Source: JBBRUG01 sp038247995 (GTDB lineage: Bacteria > Chloroflexota > Chloroflexia > Chloroflexales > Chloroflexaceae). Taken from it: DNA of 31,343 nucleotides. The DNA lies in assembly GCA_038247995.1 (NCBI GenBank), contig JBBRUG010000021.1:1-31343 (forward strand), read 5' to 3'. Shown here in pieces: positions 8,108-15,722 of this stretch; positions within the stretch are counted from its first letter, which is position 1; the number at the start of each line of letters is the position of its first letter. The notes below the pieces were generated by a model. It did no database searches, was not told the origin of the DNA, and was given only the letters and a program-made list of their open reading frames with translations. The translations under genes and the position numbers were made by a program.

Positions 8108-10009
8108 TCACTCGTCACTAGGCAAGCCAACTAAGGCCATAAGCCGCAAAGCATTGGTTGTGGGAGCCGGGCCAGGACGCAGCGTATAGTCAAAGCCGAG
8201 ATCGGCGCTCTGCTCGAGGATGCGCTCGCCGAAGTGGGCTTGCTGCGCTGTTGCGGCGAGGCGCGGGTCATCGGCGAGGGTAAGGTCGTGCGTTGAAACC
8301 GCGCCAATTGCGCCCAGTTCAACCAGATGGCGAATCACCCGCCGCGCAGCGATCTGGCGCTCGGCGCTATTTGTGCCGTGCAAAATCTCATCGAGCAGGT
8401 AACAGACGGCATACGAAGACGCGCCGGCGCCAACCTCTGCAATATCGACCACGGCCTTTAGGCGGCGCAACTCGGCCATAAAGTAAGATACGCCCTGCGC
8501 CAGGGAGTCTTGCACGCGCATGCTCGTCGCCAGCCGGATCGGCGCCAGAATGAGCGCTACGGCGCAAACCGGCGCACCGGCTTGGGCGAGCACAATATTC
8601 GTGCCGATCGCACGCAGCAGCGTGCTCTTGCCGGCCATATTCGAGCCGGTGATCAGTAAGAACCTGCCTGGTGGGCCTAAGGTTACATCATTGGGAATGC
8701 TGCGTTCGGGCGGCAACAAGGGGTGGGCCAGGGATCGCGCCGCAATCTGGGGCTGCGCTTGTGGCGCAACCGTCGGAAACTGCCATGCCGGATGATCGTG
8801 CTGGAGCGTGGCCAGTGCGGAGAGGGCTTCCAATTCGCCCAGCGCCGCCAACCAATCGTGCATGTGCGGCCCGGCCACCCGCCGCCAGCGCTCGGCCAGA
8901 TCGGTGACGTGGAAGCCCCAGAGCAGCAAATATTGGAGCAAGGGGAACAGGATCGAGCGGGTCAGTTCGGCCAGCAGCGCGATCCAACTCAGGCGGCGCA
9001 ACTGTTCATCGGCGCGCACCGATCCGGCTTGCAGGCGGGCTTGCAACTGCGCAAGGGCCGGCGCTGTAACCGGACGATCCAAAATCAGGCCGAACAGGTT
9101 AGCATAAGCGGCCAGGAGTTCCTGACGATCGATCAACTGGCCTAATGTCCCGGCGACGCGCACGCCATAAAACATATTCAACCCGATATTGAGTGCCAGG
9201 AAGGGGAGCCAGAGCGGCAGCGGTGTGGCAAGGGCGATCTGGGCGGCGCCACCGGCGATCAGCAGCAGCGGCGAGAGCCGGGCGGCCCAGCGCACCAGGT
9301 TGGCGCGCAACAGCCAGGGCGGGCTGATCGCCCAAGCCCGAAAGCGCGCATAGCGTGCCGTATCTTCGCGAACGTGTTCACCAGCTACAGCCAACTCATC
9401 GCGCCAATCGATTAACGGCGCCAGTTCGGCCACAGCAACCTGCCGTGCGACAATTGTGGGCGGATCGGCGGGAGCAAGCAACCAGGCCTGAAGGATCTCC
9501 AGGCCGCCGGGAGTACGCGGCGTATTCAGCAAGTGCTGGAGCGAAGCCGATCCGAGCAGGTCAAGATCGCGCGCTGTCGGATCATCGAGCGGAACGTTTG
9601 CGGGTTGACGCAACGGCAAAAGCGCCCAATTACGCTGCAAGCGCCAGAGCCCTTCCTGGCTAATCGCCTGGAGCGCCGCATACCGACGGCGTTGGGCATT
9701 CAGGCGGTTATGCAGTGCGACCAACCCAAGAAAGACGATCCCCAGCAGACCAGCGAGCCAAGCCAGCCATGTAAGGCCATACCAGAAAGCAACGCCGACG
9801 CAGGTCGCAGCGGCGAGAAAGGCCAGCAGGCGCACATTGGCGATCTGGCTCCAGCGCGCCTCAGCAGCCGCACGGGCGGCAGTGAACCGTGTAACCCGCT
9901 CGGTATACCGAGCCGCCGGATCGTCGTGCAGATCGGCTGCCTGCTCAACTGCGTCTTCAGAGTCCTGTTCTGAGTCCTGAATCCCGAATCCTGGATCCTG
10001 GATCTTCAT
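8108..10009 (-). CDS. Membrane-anchored MutS-family ATPase
   Basis: 633 aa. Two hydrophobic helices (about residues 61-78 and 80-98) are followed by the MutS lever/clamp-like helical region with further hydrophobic stretches (about 246-280 and 343-365). The MutS ATPase domain contains Walker A TGSNMAGKST (454-463), QDSLAQGVSYFMAEL (500-514), Walker B YLLDEILHGTNS (537-548) and STHDLTLA (572-579). The mismatch-recognition (Phe-x-Glu) and connector domains of canonical MutS and the Smr domain of MutS2 are absent. It therefore belongs to the short MutS-like group with membrane helices, whose role is unsettled. The ATG overlaps the heme A synthase stop by 4 bp (ATGA). Residues 2-18 (IQDPGFGIQDSEQDSED) are encoded by a tandem heptamer array, so this N-terminus is probably not conserved. 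Confidence 0.9.
   Translation of the reverse strand: MKIQDPGFGIQDSEQDSEDAVEQAADLHDDPAARYTERVTRFTAARAAAEARWSQIANVRLLAFLAAATCVGVAFWYGLTWLAWLAGLLGIVFLGLVALHNRLNAQRRRYAALQAISQEGLWRLQRNWALLPLRQPANVPLDDPTARDLDLLGSASLQHLLNTPRTPGGLEILQAWLLAPADPPTIVARQVAVAELAPLIDWRDELAVAGEHVREDTARYARFRAWAISPPWLLRANLVRWAARLSPLLLIAGGAAQIALATPLPLWLPFLALNIGLNMFYGVRVAGTLGQLIDRQELLAAYANLFGLILDRPVTAPALAQLQARLQAGSVRADEQLRRLSWIALLAELTRSILFPLLQYLLLWGFHVTDLAERWRRVAGPHMHDWLAALGELEALSALATLQHDHPAWQFPTVAPQAQPQIAARSLAHPLLPPERSIPNDVTLGPPGRFLLITGSNMAGKSTLLRAIGTNIVLAQAGAPVCAVALILAPIRLATSMRVQDSLAQGVSYFMAELRRLKAVVDIAEVGAGASSYAVCYLLDEILHGTNSAERQIAARRVIRHLVELGAIGAVSTHDLTLADDPRLAATAQQAHFGERILEQSADLGFDYTLRPGPAPTTNALRLMALVGLPSDE
9961..10000. 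repeat. Heptanucleotide array inside the MutS-like gene start
   Basis: Units on the plus strand are AGTCCTG (9961), a 5-base remnant TTCTG, AGTCCTG (9973), AATCCCG (9980), AATCCTG (9987) and GATCCTG (9994). The array ends 7 bases before the start codon of the MutS-like gene (10007-10009 on the minus strand) and encodes its first residues. Confidence 0.85.
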
Positions 10010-10983
10010 ATTCCGGCCGGAAGTCGCGCAGAAACCGTGCGGGTGTCGGTCTCAGCGGCTGGATCAGCGAGGGCCGAAGCACAGAGCAACACCAGCGCGA
10101 TCCAGACCAGATCGGCCATGAACAGGTGGAACAACTGCATCGCCACCGGCGCCTTGAGGGTGACATTGATGCAACCCACGGCCACCTGCGCGAACATGAG
10201 CGTAACAAACCCCCAGGCCAGGCGCTGAGTGCTTGGATCACTGCGCTCGACGATGACGCTACGGGCAAGAAACCAGCCATAAATCGTCATCAACAAGCCC
10301 AGCACCGGATGCCAGATCCGCAACTGCACAAGTGGATGGCTGTTCGGGGCAAACGGCTGGCTGATATCGCCAGGCAGTACGCCGAACAGGAGCAGCGTAT
10401 CGCCGAGGGCGGTGACGGCACCTGTCGCGCCGACAATGACCGTGCCGAGCAAGCCAAGGCCCAGAATGGCCGGCAGGCGCCCCTGGTTGCGCAAACGCAG
10501 CGGGGCATTCCCCGAAGCCCACCAGGCCGTTAGCGTGAGCGCGGCGAGCAAAAGCAGCGTGTTGGCCAGATGCAGCGCAAGGGCGAACGCGCGAGCGAAC
10601 GAACTGTTATCGGCTACCAGTCCGAGCAACACCAGGCCGGCGCCGATCAGCGCCTCAATAACCATTAGTACCAGCGAAATAATCGCCCAGCGGCGCACGT
10701 GATGGCCGGGGACGTAGGCACGCAAGGCCCAGATCAGCAGGATGACCGTACCGATCAGCGCCACGCCACTGGTGAGGCGATGGGAGAACTCGATCAACTG
10801 GGCGGTATCGGGGGCGCGGGGAATAATCTGACCATCACAAAGCGGCCAATGATCGCCGCAACCGGCGCCGGAGCCAGTGGCGCGCACGAATGCGCCCCAA
10901 AGAATGACAACGATAGTATAGGCGACGTTGGCCCAGGCAAAGCGGGCAAATGAGCGGTTCGTAGCAGGCTCGCTTTCCAGCAA
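10006..10983 (-). CDS. ctaA: Heme A synthase (COX15/CtaA family)
   Basis: 325 aa with eight hydrophobic segments. The enzyme hydroxylates the C8 methyl of heme O to a formyl group, giving heme A for aa3-type cytochrome oxidase; it acts in the membrane. All key residues are visible: Glu66 and His68 in EFSHR, His138 in LALHLANT, His225 in RIWHP, His286 in QLFHLF, and the Cys42/Cys49 pair in GAGCGDHWPLCDG that matches the disulfide of the Bacillus CtaA type. No oxidase subunit or heme O synthase gene lies nearby. The frame has no ATG near its start. TTG at 10983 gives a normal N-terminus, and a TATAAT hexamer lies 20 bp upstream. The stop overlaps the MutS-like start by 4 bp. Confidence 0.93.
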   Translation of the reverse strand: MLESEPATNRSFARFAWANVAYTIVVILWGAFVRATGSGAGCGDHWPLCDGQIIPRAPDTAQLIEFSHRLTSGVALIGTVILLIWALRAYVPGHHVRRWAIISLVLMVIEALIGAGLVLLGLVADNSSFARAFALALHLANTLLLLAALTLTAWWASGNAPLRLRNQGRLPAILGLGLLGTVIVGATGAVTALGDTLLLFGVLPGDISQPFAPNSHPLVQLRIWHPVLGLLMTIYGWFLARSVIVERSDPSTQRLAWGFVTLMFAQVAVGCINVTLKAPVAMQLFHLFMADLVWIALVLLCASALADPAAETDTRTVSARLPAGI

Positions 10984-11003
10984 TGCATCCGCATGCAGTA
11001 GGG

Positions 11004-11009
11004 ATTATA
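11004..11009 (-). promoter_or_regulatory. Consensus -10 element upstream of heme A synthase
   Basis: The minus strand reads TATAAT, a perfect sigma-70 -10. Transcription would begin near 10997, about 14 bases before the TTG start at 10983. A good -35 is not seen at 16-18 bp. The short leader agrees with the weak Shine-Dalgarno. Confidence 0.4.
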
Positions 11010-11034
11010 TTGCTGCACATCATAGCATACCTTG

Positions 11035-12060
11035 CTAGTCCGCTGCGATTGGCCAATGCACCCAGGTCATGAAATAATCATCCTGGATCAACGCGCCGAA
11101 GTGGCCCTCGGCGAGGCCCTGTTCAGCGTTGGAGAGGCCATAAGCGTTGCCGACAAAGTCGGCGCAGATCCGCAACCCCAGCCCCTGCCCACCGGTTGTG
11201 AAACCACCCGCAAAGAGCGCGCCCAACCCGGTCGGAAAGGTGCGCTTGAGGGCTTGCTGTTGTTCAGCCGTAATTCGATTGGCCACCGCAAAGCGCAGAT
11301 CGTGGGGCGGATCTATGTCTTCTACCGGCGCAAAGGCGAGCAATACCTGGCCATCGGCGCTGTAGGTGACTGCATTATTGATCAGGTTGTAGATCACCCG
11401 ATCGAGGGCGGAAAATTCCAGACAACGCTCGGCAATGCCGCCATCATAACGGCTATCGACCACAATTTGCGCCTGTTGTCCGCGGGCTTGATGCAACCCA
11501 AGTTGCCACTTCTCAACCAACAAATGCGTACCATGCAGCTTCGTCGTCTGATCGGCGGCATAGCCAGCATCGTCGAGGCCACGTAAAGCGCCGCGCATGA
11601 TTTTTAATTGATCACGGCAGAGGAAAAAGAGGCGGGTCAGGCTGATCATCTCGCTACGCTTGATCGTCAGCATCTGAATAAACGCCGAAAGCGCCGTGTA
11701 GGCGCCCCCACGGACGTCGTGGAGTACCTGACGCATACGCTGGGTCGGCTCATTACCGGGATGGGCGCCCTGGAGTGAACGCAGCGCCATATTTAATTCG
11801 GGCCATTTCGCCTGTTTGTAGAGCGCAAGCATCTGGTCGATTGTCGCGGCCGGATCATCACGCCGGTCGCGCAGGATCGGCAGCAATTTACCCAGTGCGG
11901 TGTAGAGTTCACGCAGCGTAGCAGCTTCGCTAGGCGGAAAGTCGGCGAGATGCACGTCCATATCATCGCCGGCATAACGAAGCCGCCGATAGAAAGCAAT
12001 CGGCCCGGATATGTGCGCGTTGAGTGTAGTGAGAAGGTCAATCGGCAATTCGGTATTCAT
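11035..12060 (-). CDS. Soluble histidine-kinase-like protein
   Basis: 341 aa from the ATG at 12060; a TTG at 12090 would add ten residues. The first 100 residues are helical with no membrane segment. A dimerisation/phosphoacceptor-like helix carries RQVLHDVRGG, with His at about 114. A GHKL ATPase domain follows: N-box DRVIYNLINNAVTYS (about 220-234) and a G-box TGGQGLGLRICADF (about 289-302). The usual DxGxG of the G1 box is replaced by FAVANRIT, so nucleotide binding may be altered. No sensor domain or adjacent response regulator is present, making this an orphan kinase or kinase-like scaffold. The gene ends 51 bp upstream of the heme A synthase start and is divergent from the ThuA gene. 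Confidence 0.75.
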   Translation of the reverse strand: MNTELPIDLLTTLNAHISGPIAFYRRLRYAGDDMDVHLADFPPSEAATLRELYTALGKLLPILRDRRDDPAATIDQMLALYKQAKWPELNMALRSLQGAHPGNEPTQRMRQVLHDVRGGAYTALSAFIQMLTIKRSEMISLTRLFFLCRDQLKIMRGALRGLDDAGYAADQTTKLHGTHLLVEKWQLGLHQARGQQAQIVVDSRYDGGIAERCLEFSALDRVIYNLINNAVTYSADGQVLLAFAPVEDIDPPHDLRFAVANRITAEQQQALKRTFPTGLGALFAGGFTTGGQGLGLRICADFVGNAYGLSNAEQGLAEGHFGALIQDDYFMTWVHWPIAAD

Positions 12061-12292
12061 GGCATCCGAGAGGGAATGAGCAAAGAACAAAGAAATGAGA
12101 GTCCAACATCAGGACGGAGAACCGCATATATGTTATAAAGAAGAGCTGTACGCAGGTCGTCGCGCTTGCAGTGCATCCCAGATTTTGGATCTTTTACATA
12201 AGATACAACGACTCAATATTGCCGCATTGTCATATCATAGCACAGTGACCCATTGGAAAGATTAACCAATCGGGTAAAGGAAGGTCTGCCTG

Positions 12293-13147
12293 ATGCTTCG
12301 TCGTCCGCTGTCCGCACACGGCTCGTGGTTCGCGCTTCTGGCCTACACACTCTTTGTCGGCGCCGGATGCACTGCGCTACTAGGCGAGGCAGCGCCTACG
12401 CCGATGGCGCTACCGGCGCCTACTGCCGATGAGTCGGAGGGCTTTGATGTGCTGGTATTCAGCAAAACAACCGGGTTTCGGCACGACTCGATCGCGGACG
12501 GTATTACGGCGCTACAAGAACTTGGCGCCACCCACGGTTTTCGGGTTGAGGCAACGGAAGATGCCGACCGCTTCAACGACGCCGGATTAGCGCCATTTCG
12601 GGTTGTGGTGTTCCTCAATACGACCGGCGATGTGCTGGACGCGGAGCAAGAGGCGGCTTTCGAGCGTTTTATTCAGGCCGGCAATGGTTTTGTCGGCGTA
12701 CACTCGGCTAGCGACACCGAATACGATTGGGCATGGTACGGCGAACTGGTCGGCGCCTATTTCGCCAACCATCCGGCCATCCAACCGGCTGAACTGGATG
12801 TTGTGCAGGGCGATCATCTCGCCACAGCCGACCTACCAACGCGCTGGTCGCGCACCGACGAGTGGTACAACTTCCGCGCGCCGCTTGCCGATAGCGTAGA
12901 GGTTCTGATCACGATCGACGAGACGACCTACAGCGGCGGAACAATGGGCACAGGCCACCCGATCAGTTGGTACCATTTCTACGACGGTGGACGGGCCTTC
13001 TACACTGCTATGGGCCATACCCGCGCGAGTTACGCCGAACCCCTCTTCCGCGCCCACCTCGCCGGTGCGGTGGGTTGGGCCGCCGGAATTGCCGAGCCGC
13101 CCACTGCGCTTGATCAGCGGGTTGCGCTGCCGCTGATTGGGGGGTGA
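12293..13147 (+). CDS. Exported ThuA-domain protein
   Basis: 284 aa. A hydrophobic leader (WFALLAYTLFVGAGC) ends at a Cys that could be lipidated, although Gly rather than Leu/Val at -3 makes the lipobox imperfect. A Pro/Ala linker follows, then a ThuA-like (class I amidotransferase-fold) domain from about residue 50: DVLVFSKTTGFRHDSI, ATEDADRF, VVFLNTTGDVLD, FIQAGNGFVGVHSASDTEYDW, VGAYFANHP, SRTDEWYNF, GTGHPISWYH, GRAFYTAMGH. This is the usual family order. ThuA proteins are associated with trehalose and other sugar use; the reaction is not established. The Shine-Dalgarno AGGAAGG lies 7 bases before the ATG. A small stem (12249-12256 with 12266-12274) sits immediately before it. Confidence 0.9.
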   Translation: MLRRPLSAHGSWFALLAYTLFVGAGCTALLGEAAPTPMALPAPTADESEGFDVLVFSKTTGFRHDSIADGITALQELGATHGFRVEATEDADRFNDAGLAPFRVVVFLNTTGDVLDAEQEAAFERFIQAGNGFVGVHSASDTEYDWAWYGELVGAYFANHPAIQPAELDVVQGDHLATADLPTRWSRTDEWYNFRAPLADSVEVLITIDETTYSGGTMGTGHPISWYHFYDGGRAFYTAMGHTRASYAEPLFRAHLAGAVGWAAGIAEPPTALDQRVALPLIGG

Positions 13148-13161
13148 GTGGACAACAAAGA

Positions 13162-13265
13162 AACCAAAGAACTAAGGAACTAAGGAACTAAGGAACCAAA
13201 GAACCAAAGAACAAAGGAACAAAGGAACAAAGGAACAAAGGAACAAAGGAACAAAGGAACCAGAG
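13162..13265. repeat. Octanucleotide tandem array, 13 units
   Basis: Thirteen contiguous 8-bp units: AACCAAAG, three AACTAAGG, two AACCAAAG, six AACAAAGG and a final AACCAGAG. Three C/T-rich octamers on the same strand follow at 13284-13307 (ATGTCCCC, TTGTCCGC, TTGTCCCT). The array fills the gap between the convergent ThuA and oxidoreductase genes. It is purine-rich on the plus strand. Confidence 0.95.
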
Positions 13266-13323
13266 AGCAATTCCCGTATCTCTATGTCCCCTTGTCCGCT
13301 TGTCCCTCCCCTACCTCTTGCTC

Positions 13324-14550
13324 TTAGCGCGCCGGGAGCAACCCCGTACGATCGCGCTGCAATGGCGCTACGGCAGGCGGCAGCGCACCGGTAGTTGCGG
13401 CTGTCGCCAACGCCCGCCCGATAACGGCGGCGAAGGGCATGCCGTGGCCGGAAAAACCGCCCGTATACCAGACGCCCGGCAATTCTCCGGCGGCATCGAC
13501 AATCGGCAGATAATCGGGCGTAAAGCCCATTGTGCCGCCCCAACGCCGCGCAATGGGCAATTTGGCCAGGGTAGGAAAAAGTCGACGTAACACATCTTCC
13601 AGCGCAGCCTGCACCTCAGTGCTTGCACCAAGCTCACGTACGCCAACATCGCGCTGGGTCGCCACAGCGCGGCAGCCGCCGATCAGCAGGCTACCATCAG
13701 CGCACTGCTGGCCATATTCGCCGGTTGGGGTAATACTTGCGCCAAAGCCGGGACGCAAGATTGGCGCAGTTGCGGTGGTGGTAAGCACCTGGCCGCGCAC
13801 CGGCGTAATCAGCCCGGTAAGCTCGGGCAACAGATCGGCGCTCCAGGCGTTCGCCGCGAGAATCAGCGCGTCGGCGTGTACGACGCCAACATCAGTGTCG
13901 ATCTGAACGCCACTACCACTGCGTTGAAGGCCCTGTATGGTTGCCCGACTTACGCGCGCGCCATGGCGGACTGCTGCCGAGGTGAGGCCATGGACGAGTT
14001 TCGCCGAGTGAAACGTGCAGGCCAACGGATTCAGCTTTGCGCCGCGCACTTCCGGGCCGAGCGGCACACCGGCAACATCCTCTGCGGCGGCGCGATCGAG
14101 GAGTGTTGCGGCAAACCCATCGGCCTGGAGCTGGGTGACAGTAGCAGCCATCTGATCCAGTTGATCAGGATTGATTGCCAGATTCAAGTTACCAACCAAA
14201 GCTAGATCGCACCCGATGGCTTCTTCCGCGACAAACCGCCGCAACAACTCAGCGCCTTCGACAGTCAACGCCCATAAATCACGCGCCTGCGCGTGGCCCA
14301 ACTGCGCGATCGTCGCCAGATAACCGTCAGTCGTGCCAGGCACCAACAGGCCACCGTTACGCCCGCTCGCCCCGGACGCCGGCCCCTCACGATCGATCAA
14401 CAGCGGCGTGTGACCGGCGCGAGCGAGCCAGAGGGCTGTGCAGGCGCCTAGCACGCCATTGCCCACAACCACAACGCGTGCCTGCGCCGGAAGATCGGTG
14501 AATACCGGCGCTGTCGCCGTGAATGAAGCCTGCCAATGCGAAGTTGCCAT
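13324..14550 (-). CDS. FAD-dependent amine/amino-acid oxidoreductase (DAO family)
   Basis: 408 aa. The FAD-binding Rossmann motif VVVVGNGVLGACTALWLARAG begins at residue 26, and DREGPASGASGRNGGLL follows. The SGRNGG pattern is typical of the OrdL/PuuB branch (gamma-glutamylputrescine oxidase-like) and of glycine/sarcosine oxidases. The C-terminus has RRWGGTMGFTPDYLPIVDAAGELPGVWYTGGFSGHGMPFA, the second FAD-contact region. Expected activity is oxidative deamination of an amine or imino acid with oxygen or a quinone as acceptor; the substrate is not determinable. The start is supported by GGAG six bases upstream of the ATG. It seems to be a single-gene unit, separated from the upstream glycosyl operon by 170 bp holding a repeat element. 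Confidence 0.9.
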   Translation of the reverse strand: MATSHWQASFTATAPVFTDLPAQARVVVVGNGVLGACTALWLARAGHTPLLIDREGPASGASGRNGGLLVPGTTDGYLATIAQLGHAQARDLWALTVEGAELLRRFVAEEAIGCDLALVGNLNLAINPDQLDQMAATVTQLQADGFAATLLDRAAAEDVAGVPLGPEVRGAKLNPLACTFHSAKLVHGLTSAAVRHGARVSRATIQGLQRSGSGVQIDTDVGVVHADALILAANAWSADLLPELTGLITPVRGQVLTTTATAPILRPGFGASITPTGEYGQQCADGSLLIGGCRAVATQRDVGVRELGASTEVQAALEDVLRRLFPTLAKLPIARRWGGTMGFTPDYLPIVDAAGELPGVWYTGGFSGHGMPFAAVIGRALATAATTGALPPAVAPLQRDRTGLLPAR

Positions 14551-14646
14551 TGTCTACTCCGTAATAATAGCTGATATCTGACGCCTGAGCGGCGTACCTG
14601 CTGGATTAGGCCCGAATCATACACCGAAAGGCGAAGATCATTGATC

Positions 14647-14716
14647 GGGCAGCGGGCGGCGGGCGAAGGGCAAAGGGCGACCACAAGGGTCGCCCGTACG
14701 CCGGGAGGCGGCGGGC
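14647..14716. repeat. Composite heptad - palindrome - heptad element
   Basis: Five heptads GGGCAGC, GGGCGGC, GGGCGAA, GGGCAAA, GGGCGAC (14647-14681) run into the palindrome GGGCGACC-acaag-GGTCGCCC (14675-14695). Three further heptads follow: GTACGCC, GGGAGGC, GGCGGGC (14696-14716). It lies just downstream of the last gene of the glycosyl operon, so the hairpin could also limit read-through, but no T-run follows on the minus strand. Confidence 0.8.
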
Positions 14717-14720
14717 GGCT

Positions 14721-15722
14721 TTATTTTATGACGGTCGTTGAGTTGGCGGTACATTCAGTTGCTTGAGCAACTACTGTTGTGGTTCGGGAAGAGCGGGTAA
14801 AAGCAAAGATAATCCCGCCGAGCAGACCGATCCCATTGCGCAGCGCGTGAAGGAAGATCGACAGGCTTAGCGCCTCGACGGCGGTGACGCCGGTTGCGCC
14901 GAGCAAAAAGATCAGTGCGTTATCTTGAATGCCCAGGCCGTTGATCGCCACGGGTAACGCCGTGATCGCCACGGCAATCGGCACCGTCGCAAAGAAGACC
15001 AGCGGACTCACCTGCATCCCAAAGGCGCGGCTGGCAAAATAAACCGAAAGACAGATTACCAGTTGACGCAGCACTGAGATCGCCGATGTTTGCAGCAGAA
15101 TACGTGGATTCTGGCCAATCAGCATCAGCGACTCGTGGACGCGCAACACAGTATCGCCCAGCCTGTTCCAGATAAACTTCGGTGCAATCCGACCAGCCAG
15201 GTCGATCAAACCGCGGTTAAAAAGCGTGATCATGCCGCCGCAGAAAATAACTACTGCCAGCGCCAACGTTGCCAGAACCGCCGGCTCATCCCAGACCTGC
15301 GGCAACAACAGTACTGCGACCAGGCCGACGCCGATCGTGACGGCCAGGCCGATGACGCGATCCATCAGCACCGAGGAGATTGCCACTTCACGCCGCGAGA
15401 CATCGGGCGCGATCAACACCATCTTCATTACGTCGCCGCCCACCGACGAGGGCAGAAACATGTTAAAGAAGGCCCCGGAGAGCACCAGGCGCACCATGCG
15501 CGGCAGGCGCTGTACGAAGCCGAGCCCAACCAGCACCCGTTGCCAGCGCCACGCAGCAAAGACCACACTAAGCAGATTGACGCCGACTCCAAGCACAAGC
15601 CAGCGCAAATCAGCTTGCGCCAGCACCCCGCCGACGCTGCGCAGATCCACCTGGGTAAAAATCCAGGCCAGCATCGCCGCTGTGACAATTAGCCGTAGCC
15701 CAGTGATCAGCAATGACTTCAT
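14721..15722 (-). CDS. Flippase-like membrane protein (LPG synthase TM / UPF0104 family)
   Basis: 333 aa with about eight membrane helices. Family marks: WRWQRVLVGLG near residue 60, FFNMFLPSSVGGDVMKM near residues 91-107, VSRREVAISSVLMDRVIGL, and AITALPVAINGLGIQDNALIFLL near the C-terminus. This is the membrane part of lysylphosphatidylglycerol synthase/AglD-type proteins. The cytosolic aminoacyl-transfer domain (DUF2156) is absent, so a lipid- or glycolipid-translocation role in glycan assembly is more likely than MprF activity. The start overlaps the DUF2079 stop by 4 bp, with GAGG seven bases upstream of the ATG. It is the last gene of the seven-gene operon and a distant paralogue of the 17727-18782 product. 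Confidence 0.88.
   Translation of the reverse strand: MKSLLITGLRLIVTAAMLAWIFTQVDLRSVGGVLAQADLRWLVLGVGVNLLSVVFAAWRWQRVLVGLGFVQRLPRMVRLVLSGAFFNMFLPSSVGGDVMKMVLIAPDVSRREVAISSVLMDRVIGLAVTIGVGLVAVLLLPQVWDEPAVLATLALAVVIFCGGMITLFNRGLIDLAGRIAPKFIWNRLGDTVLRVHESLMLIGQNPRILLQTSAISVLRQLVICLSVYFASRAFGMQVSPLVFFATVPIAVAITALPVAINGLGIQDNALIFLLGATGVTAVEALSLSIFLHALRNGIGLLGGIIFAFTRSSRTTTVVAQATECTANSTTVIK

Noticed and set aside
13162..13265. Possible CRISPR array
   Set aside because: Units are 8 bp and contiguous with no spacers, and no cas genes are present.
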